Source of the DNA: Streptomyces sp. TP-A0874
GTDB taxonomy: Bacteria; Actinomycetota; Actinomycetes; Streptomycetales; Streptomycetaceae
Direction: 5' to 3'
Length of the DNA: 64,000 nt
NCBI RefSeq assembly: GCF_001748085.1
Contig: NZ_BBZK01000008.1
Location: 124,001 to 188,000 of the forward strand
Shown: in pieces, positions 56,266 to 64,000 of the stretch
Position numbering within the stretch: position 1 is the first letter of the stretch
Layout: each line of letters opens with the position of its first letter
Made by a program: the position numbers and the translations under genes
The notes under the pieces: model-generated
What the model saw: only the letters and a program-made list of their open reading frames with translations
Told to the model about the DNA's origin: nothing
Databases searched by the model: none

Positions 56266-56542
56266 TCCCGTCCCTCTCACAGCCGGCGGTGCCCACCCTG
56301 TTCAGGGTCTGTCTCCGAAGCGGATCGCGGGCGGGCTCCCACAGCCGCCTTCGTCACCGGCAGGCGTCCGGGGGAACTGCCACCAACGTCTGAGACTCCC
56401 GCCACGCAGCCATGCACGGCAGGCGCACACCCCAACATTAGGCGGGAGAAGCCTGCAGTGGGCAGCGATCGCCGCGATGGCCCGAATGCCACCCCAGCAC
56501 CCGCGAAGTCTGGTATGCGGTGAACCGGTGTGCGGTGACGGC

Positions 56543-59772
<3,230 letters not shown>

Positions 59773-60086
59773 GCCGGAAGCGTACGAGACCCCGGCGGCC
59801 GTCCCGTACCACCCGCTTTCCGTACCGTCCGCGGAGGCCGGCTGGGGGCCGCGGCCAATCCGCGGCAACACTTCCAGGCCGCCCTGGGCGTCTGTACGAG
59901 CGGCTGCCGGAAGACCTTCCTCGGGCCCGAGGGCGAACGGGCCGGATCCGGTCGGCCCGGCAGCCGGAACCGGGTCACCGAGACCGCGGTTCCGGTGGCG
60001 CCCCGGAAGAAGAGGCGAGGCCGCCGACGCGGTTCCCCCCCTGACGTGCTCCGCACGGCGGCGTGACCGCCGGAGCCGGGACCGAC
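59773..60086. other. Spacer upstream of the MetE-like gene, no gene seen
   Basis: This is 314 bases between the MetE-like start and the stop of a VOC gene. It holds the presumed promoter of the MetE-like/ligA unit. I see no RNA structure or gene in it. Confidence 0.4.
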
Positions 60087-60542
60087 TCAGACCACGCAGA
60101 ACTCGTTGCCCTCCGGGTCCTGGAGGACGACGGCGTAGAACTCCATGTCCGGTTCGTCCAGGACGCGTAGTACGGTGGCGCCGGCCTCGGTCAGCCGGGC
60201 CACTTCGGCCGTCACCCGCTCGGTGCGGACCCGCAGCGGGACGGAGCGTCCGCCGCCGACCTTCAGATCGAGGTGCAGCCGGTTCTTCGTGACCTTGGCT
60301 TCCGGTACCCGCTGGAACCAGATCCGGGGCCCTCGCCCGGCCGGGTCCACGACTGATTCCGGTGACTCACCGGCCCCGCCGGCCAACTCCTCCGCGGGCA
60401 CCCCCGTCCGCGCCCAGTAGTCCTGCCAGGTGGAGTGCCCGGCCGGTGGCGGCTCCGGAACATAGCCCAGGGCTTCGGACCAGAAACGGACCATCCGCAC
60501 CGGACGGGAGCAGTCGAACGTGAGCTGCATCGTCAGTTCCAT
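60087..60542 (-). CDS. VOC/glyoxalase-like family protein
   Basis: The 151-aa protein starts at ATG 60542; ATG 60530 is an alternative. It has one pair of beta-alpha-beta-beta-beta modules: QLTFDCSRPVRMVRFWSEAL, then KNRLHLDLKVGG, and C-terminal EFYAVVLQDPEGNEFCVV. These carry the His and Glu expected at metal positions. Such proteins are lyases, dioxygenases or antibiotic-binding proteins; the substrate cannot be told. The start lies 120 bases from the next gene upstream on the same strand. Confidence 0.82.
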   Translation of the reverse strand: MELTMQLTFDCSRPVRMVRFWSEALGYVPEPPPAGHSTWQDYWARTGVPAEELAGGAGESPESVVDPAGRGPRIWFQRVPEAKVTKNRLHLDLKVGGGRSVPLRVRTERVTAEVARLTEAGATVLRVLDEPDMEFYAVVLQDPEGNEFCVV

Positions 60543-60662
60543 CCGGGAAGCATCGCAGGGAGGACTGACAACCGACCGGCGGTACAGCGTCACCCGCCGC
60601 CGCACCGTCACCGGCCGGCGACGGCCAGCGTCCGACGGGGGACCCCGCGGTAGTGCCCCGCC

Positions 60663-61352
60663 TCAGCTGCCGGGCCGCACCGAGAGGTCGGTGATCTCGG
60701 CGTCACGGGGCAGGTCGAGCGCGGTGAGCAGGGTCGCCGCCACCGACTCCGGGTCCGCCCAGCGCGCCGGGTCGTACTCCTCGCCCTCCTGCTGATGGAC
60801 CTTCACCTGCATGGGAGTGGCGGTACGTCCCGGGTAGACGGAGGTGACCCGGAGGCCGTTGCCCCGCTCCTCGGCGCGGAGCGCGTCGGCGAGCGCCTTG
60901 AGGCCGTGCTTGCTCGCGGCGTACCCGGCCCACTGGCCGTTGGCGCGCAGCCCCGCCCCGGAGTTCACGAAGACCACCTGTCCTCGGGTGTGCCGCAGCT
61001 GCGGCAGCAGCAGACGGGTCAGCTCGGCGGGGGCCACCAGGTTGACCGCGAGCTGCTGGTTCCACACCTTCGGCGTCAGCTCGCCGACGGGGCCCAACTC
61101 GACGACGCCCGCGATGTGGAGCAGCGAGTCGACCCGCTCCGGCAGCGCCTGGTGCCCCAGCGCCCAGGAGAGCTTCTCCGGCAGCGCCAGGTCGCCGACG
61201 ATCGTCCGCGCTCCGGGGAACCGCTGCTCCAGTTCCTTCGCGCGTCCGGCGTCACGCGCCAGCAGCCACAGTTCGTCGCCGCGCTCCGCCAGCCGGCGTG
61301 AGACGGCCGCTCCGATGCCCGAACCGGCCCCGGTGATCACATGGGTAGTCAT
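60663..61352 (-). CDS. Short-chain dehydrogenase/reductase
   Basis: The 229-aa classical SDR starts at ATG 61352. A GTG at 61370 overlapping the LOG stop is possible. The cofactor motif is TGAGSGIGAAVSRRLAERG (about 7), followed by LLHIAGVVELGPVG. The active site is VNSGAGLRANGQWAGYAASKHG, given here as Ser in VNSGAG and Tyr/Lys in YAASKHG (about 148-152). The PGRTATPM block is near the C terminus. The substrate is unknown. It is probably co-transcribed with the LOG gene. Confidence 0.9.
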   Translation of the reverse strand: MTTHVITGAGSGIGAAVSRRLAERGDELWLLARDAGRAKELEQRFPGARTIVGDLALPEKLSWALGHQALPERVDSLLHIAGVVELGPVGELTPKVWNQQLAVNLVAPAELTRLLLPQLRHTRGQVVFVNSGAGLRANGQWAGYAASKHGLKALADALRAEERGNGLRVTSVYPGRTATPMQVKVHQQEGEEYDPARWADPESVAATLLTALDLPRDAEITDLSVRPGS

Positions 61353-61366
61353 GGGCCCAGCTTGCC

Positions 61367-61906
61367 TCACCGCGGCTGCGCGGACTGTTCGAGGTAGGCC
61401 ATCGCGGCGGCACCGTCCTCGGCGAAGTGCATCAGCTCGGCCAGTGGACGCGGCAGGAAGCCTTCCGCCTCCATCCGCTGGAGCTGCTCCTTGAGGCCGT
61501 CGTAGAAGCCCGCGGCGTTGAGCAGCACCACGGGCTTGGCGTGGAGACCGTGCTTCTTCAACTCCAGGATCTCTGTCGCCTCGTCGAGCGTCCCGGCCCC
61601 ACCGACCATGATCACGATGGCTTCGGCGCGGGAGAGCAACTCCCGCTTCCGCTCGGCGAGGTCCTCGGCGATCACCATCTCGTCCACACCGGGCCGCGCC
61701 TTGTGGGCCAGGAAGCGGACGGACACCCCCGCCAGCCGGCCACCGCTCTCCTCGACGCCGTCGGCCATCACCTTCATCAGACCGGTGTTGGAGCCGCCCC
61801 AGACCAGGGTGTGGCCGCCTCGGCCGATCAGTCCAGCGAACTCGCGAGCCGGTGCCGTATAGCGTTCGTCCAGATCTGAGGCGGAGCAGAAGACGCAGAT
61901 GTTCAT
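61367..61906 (-). CDS. LOG family protein (TIGR00730, cytokinin-type phosphoribohydrolase fold)
   Basis: The 179-aa Rossmann-like protein has the opening MNICVFCSASDLDERYT, the nucleotide block LVWGGSNTGLMKVMADGV and the signature IVIMVGGAGTLDEATEIL. Residues GGxGTxxE are present; the usual PGG reads VGG, a small deviation. LOG proteins release N6-modified adenine from nucleotides, but many bacterial members have unknown roles. Its stop lies next to the SDR start. Confidence 0.87.
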   Translation of the reverse strand: MNICVFCSASDLDERYTAPAREFAGLIGRGGHTLVWGGSNTGLMKVMADGVEESGGRLAGVSVRFLAHKARPGVDEMVIAEDLAERKRELLSRAEAIVIMVGGAGTLDEATEILELKKHGLHAKPVVLLNAAGFYDGLKEQLQRMEAEGFLPRPLAELMHFAEDGAAAMAYLEQSAQPR

Positions 61907-62068
61907 GGGGACACGCTATGGGGCCTCCGGGGCGGGGGGCGACCGGCCCGCCCCGTACCGGCCGCCTCCCAGCCCGGTCGCCTCCTCGGCGACATGCGCG
62001 CGTACGGCCTCGGGTTTCCGGCCCGGGCCGGTCACGATGGGTGGCACGTACGTCACGAGGAGGCGCCG

Positions 62069-62548
62069 ATGAGCAGCGACGGATTCACCACCTGCCTGTG
62101 GTTCGACGGGCAGGCCGAGGAGGCGGCGGAGTTCTACGTCTCGGTCTTCGACGACTCCAGGCTGGGGAGGACCCTCCGCTACACGGAGGCCGGCGGCGGG
62201 CCCGCCGGTTCCGTCATGACCGTCGAATTCGAGATCAACGGCCAGCGGTTCGTCGCACTCAACGGCGGCCCGGAGTTCACCTTCAGCGAGGCCGTCTCCT
62301 TCCAGATCCACTGCGCCGACCAGGCGGAGGTGGACCGCTACTGGAGCAGGCTCACCGACGGCGGCGAGGAGGTGCAGTGCGGCTGGCTCAAGGACAGGTT
62401 CGGGGTGTCCTGGCAGGTCGTCCCCACCGAGCTCCTCGAACTGCTCGCGGACCCCGATCCGGAGAAGGCCGAGCGCGTCACCAGGGCGATGTTCTCCATG
62501 GTCAAGCTCGATATCGCCGAACTCCGCAGAGCCCACGCCGGTACGTGA
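62069..62548 (+). CDS. PhnB-like VOC protein
   Basis: The 159-aa product starts at ATG 62069, with GAGGAGG 5 bases upstream. It belongs to the PhnB / 3-demethylubiquinone-methyltransferase-like VOC group: FTTCLWFDGQAEEAAEFYVS, NGQRFVALNGGPEFTFSEAV, SFQIHCADQAEVDRYWSRLT, CGWLKDRFGVSWQVVPTELL and a C-terminal AMFSMVKLDIAELRRA helix. The enzyme activity is not known for most members. It is convergent with mnmA. Confidence 0.88.
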   Translation: MSSDGFTTCLWFDGQAEEAAEFYVSVFDDSRLGRTLRYTEAGGGPAGSVMTVEFEINGQRFVALNGGPEFTFSEAVSFQIHCADQAEVDRYWSRLTDGGEEVQCGWLKDRFGVSWQVVPTELLELLADPDPEKAERVTRAMFSMVKLDIAELRRAHAGT

Positions 62549-62625
62549 CGACGCTGGGGCGAGACGTCACGGTCGCCGGGAGTCCCGCAGTCCGTCCCGG
62601 GTGTCCGGGCCAGGCGCGGCGCGGC

Positions 62626-63777
62626 TCAGCCGCCGGGTGCGGCCGCGGCCCGGTCCGCCGCGGCGATCGTCGCGGAGCCGACGACGCGGGTGCCGTCGTA
62701 GAGGACGATCGCCTGCCCGGGGGCCACGCCGCGGACGGGTTCGGTGAAGGTGACCCGGAGCCCCTCCTCGGTGGGCTCGGCGACCACGGGAGTCTCGCCG
62801 CCGTGGGCCCGCAGCTGCGCGGTGTAGGCGGCGGGACCCACGGGCGCGGTGCCGCACCAGCGGGGCCTGATCGCGGTCAGGGCGGTGACGTCCAAGGCCT
62901 CTTCGGGACCGACGGTCACGGTGTTGTTGACCGGTGAGATGTCGAGGACGTAGCGGGGTTTGCCGTCCGGGGCCGGGACACCGAGCCGCAGGCCCTTGCG
63001 CTGACCGATGGTGAAGCCGTACGCGCCCTGGTGGGTGCCGAGTTTGGCCCCCGCCTCGTCCACGATGTCGCCTTCCGCGGCGCCCAGCCGTCGGGCCAGG
63101 AAACCCCGGGTGTCACCGTCGGCGATGAAGCAGATGTCGTGGCTGTCCGGCTTCTCGGCCACCGAGAGGCCGCGCCGCTCGGCCTCCGCTCGGATCTCGC
63201 TCTTCGTGGTGCGGGTGTCACCCAGCGGGAACATGGCGTGCGCGAGCTGGCGCTCGTCGAGTACTCCGAGCACGTAGGACTGGTCCTTCGCCTGGTCGGA
63301 GGCGCGGTGCAGCTCTCGGGAGCCGTCCTCGCGGCGAACGACCGTCGCGTAGTGGCCGGTGCAGACGGCGTCGAAGCCGAGGGCGAGCGCCTTGTCGAGC
63401 AGCGCCGCGAACTTGATCTTCTCATTGCACCGCAGGCAGGGGTTGGGCGTGCGGCCGGCCGCGTACTCGGCGACGAAGTCGTCCACCACGTCCTCGCGGA
63501 AGCGCTCGGCGAGGTCCCACACGTAGAAGGGGATGCCGATGACGTCGGCGGCCCGGCGGGCGTCGTGGGAGTCCTCGATGGTGCAGCAGCCGCGGGCGCC
63601 GGTGCGGAAGGACTTCGGGTTGGCGGAGAGCGCCAGGTGCACACCGGTCACGTCGTGTCCGGCCTCGGCCGCGCGGGCGGCGGCCACGGCGGAGTCCACC
63701 CCGCCGGACATCGCGGCCAGGACACGGAGACGGTCGCCGTCGCGCGGACCAGAGGGAGCACCAGGAGAATCAGTCAT
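62626..63777 (-). CDS. mnmA: tRNA-specific 2-thiouridylase
   Basis: The 383-aa enzyme installs 2-thiouridine at the wobble position of Lys, Glu and Gln tRNAs. The PP-loop is [19 protein letters not shown] (about 22). The catalytic cysteines lie in [12 protein letters not shown] (about 116) and [11 protein letters not shown] (about 217), as in bacterial MnmA. The C-terminal beta-barrel is present. The upstream sulfur donor gene (cysteine desulfurase), often adjacent, would lie outside the window. Confidence 0.96.
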   Translation of the reverse strand: MTDSPGAPSGPRDGDRLRVLAAMSGGVDSAVAAARAAEAGHDVTGVHLALSANPKSFRTGARGCCTIEDSHDARRAADVIGIPFYVWDLAERFREDVVDDFVAEYAAGRTPNPCLRCNEKIKFAALLDKALALGFDAVCTGHYATVVRREDGSRELHRASDQAKDQSYVLGVLDERQLAHAMFPLGDTRTTKSEIRAEAERRGLSVAEKPDSHDICFIADGDTRGFLARRLGAAEGDIVDEAGAKLGTHQGAYGFTIGQRKGLRLGVPAPDGKPRYVLDISPVNNTVTVGPEEALDVTALTAIRPRWCGTAPVGPAAYTAQLRAHGGETPVVAEPTEEGLRVTFTEPVRGVAPGQAIVLYDGTRVVGSATIAAADRAAAAPGG

Positions 63778-64000
63778 AGCCCTATCAGAGTACGCACCGG
63801 AAGGCGGGCCGCGCCGCCCACTCCTCGCACTTCACCATGCGACTCCCTCCCGGGACTCTCCGTGGCCAGCGGGACGGGGGCGGAGGAACATCGGGGGCGG
63901 CGAGCGCGTTCTCGATGCGAAGCGGCCGGGCGGGGACCGGCCGTCAGCCGTTCCCGACCTGACCTGCGGGAGCCCGGCGGAGGCGCGGAAACCCGGCGAC
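63778..64000. other. Region upstream of mnmA, no gene seen
   Basis: The last 223 bases contain the mnmA promoter side. No reading frame with gene-like features or RNA structure is visible. Confidence 0.4.

Overview
The window is chromosomal DNA of a high-GC actinomycete, almost certainly a Streptomyces. The base composition and GC-rich third codon positions fit this. So do the GTG starts, two tandem conservon (cvn) operons, an HU protein with a lysine-rich tail (HupS), NdgR next to leuCD, and a gene order that, from memory, follows the S. coelicolor interval from ddl/gpsA to mnmA. It looks like conserved core chromosome: I see no prophage, insertion sequence, CRISPR array or biosynthetic cluster.

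Layout. 1-3 kb: start of a ddl-like gene, gpsA and plsC (phospholipid precursors), cofC (coenzyme F420) and a small protein. 3-7.3 kb: hupS, a 69-aa protein, leuDC and the divergent regulator ndgR. 7.3-8.6 kb: a divergent DUF4188/MerR pair around a palindromic operator. 8.7-10 kb: tRNA-Glu, tRNA-Glu, tRNA-Gln, then a 1.1-kb stretch holding broken remains of a WhiJ-type locus (ATPase, DUF5753 regulator, DUF397). 10-12.7 kb: gltX, an FAH-family hydrolase and a 55-aa peptide gene with a duplicated motif. 13.3-23.7 kb: two complete conservons, cvnA-B-C-D twice, whose cvnB and cvnD copies are almost identical in DNA although the cvnA copies have diverged. 23.7-41.1 kb: acyl-CoA carboxylase (accE, pccB), branched-chain amino acid genes (cimA, ilvE, leuB, ilvC, ilvN, ilvB), proline catabolism (P5C dehydrogenase, proline dehydrogenase, PucR-type regulator) and serA. 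41-56 kb: two membrane GGDEF/EAL c-di-GMP proteins, separated by sugar/aldehyde oxidoreductases, an MMPL transporter and gatCAB. 56-64 kb: ligA, a MetE-like protein, VOC, SDR and LOG-family proteins, and mnmA.

The genes form several units. leuCD, leuB, ilvE, ilvBNC and cimA make leucine, valine and isoleucine. ilvB has a clear Ile-Leu-Val-Ile leader-peptide attenuator, and cimA has a probable one. ndgR sits over a palindrome facing leuC. The proline genes diverge from their likely regulator across paired palindromes. gltX, tRNA-Glu/Gln and gatCAB together give the indirect route to Gln-tRNA(Gln). The conservons are receptor-like sensor kinase / Roadblock / DUF742 / GTPase modules.

The observations most worth following are the homogenised cvnB and cvnD copies, the degraded WhiJ-type locus, the 55-aa peptide with two ANPRRT motifs, the degenerate EAL domain of the GGDEF protein upstream of ilvB, and the cimA leader.
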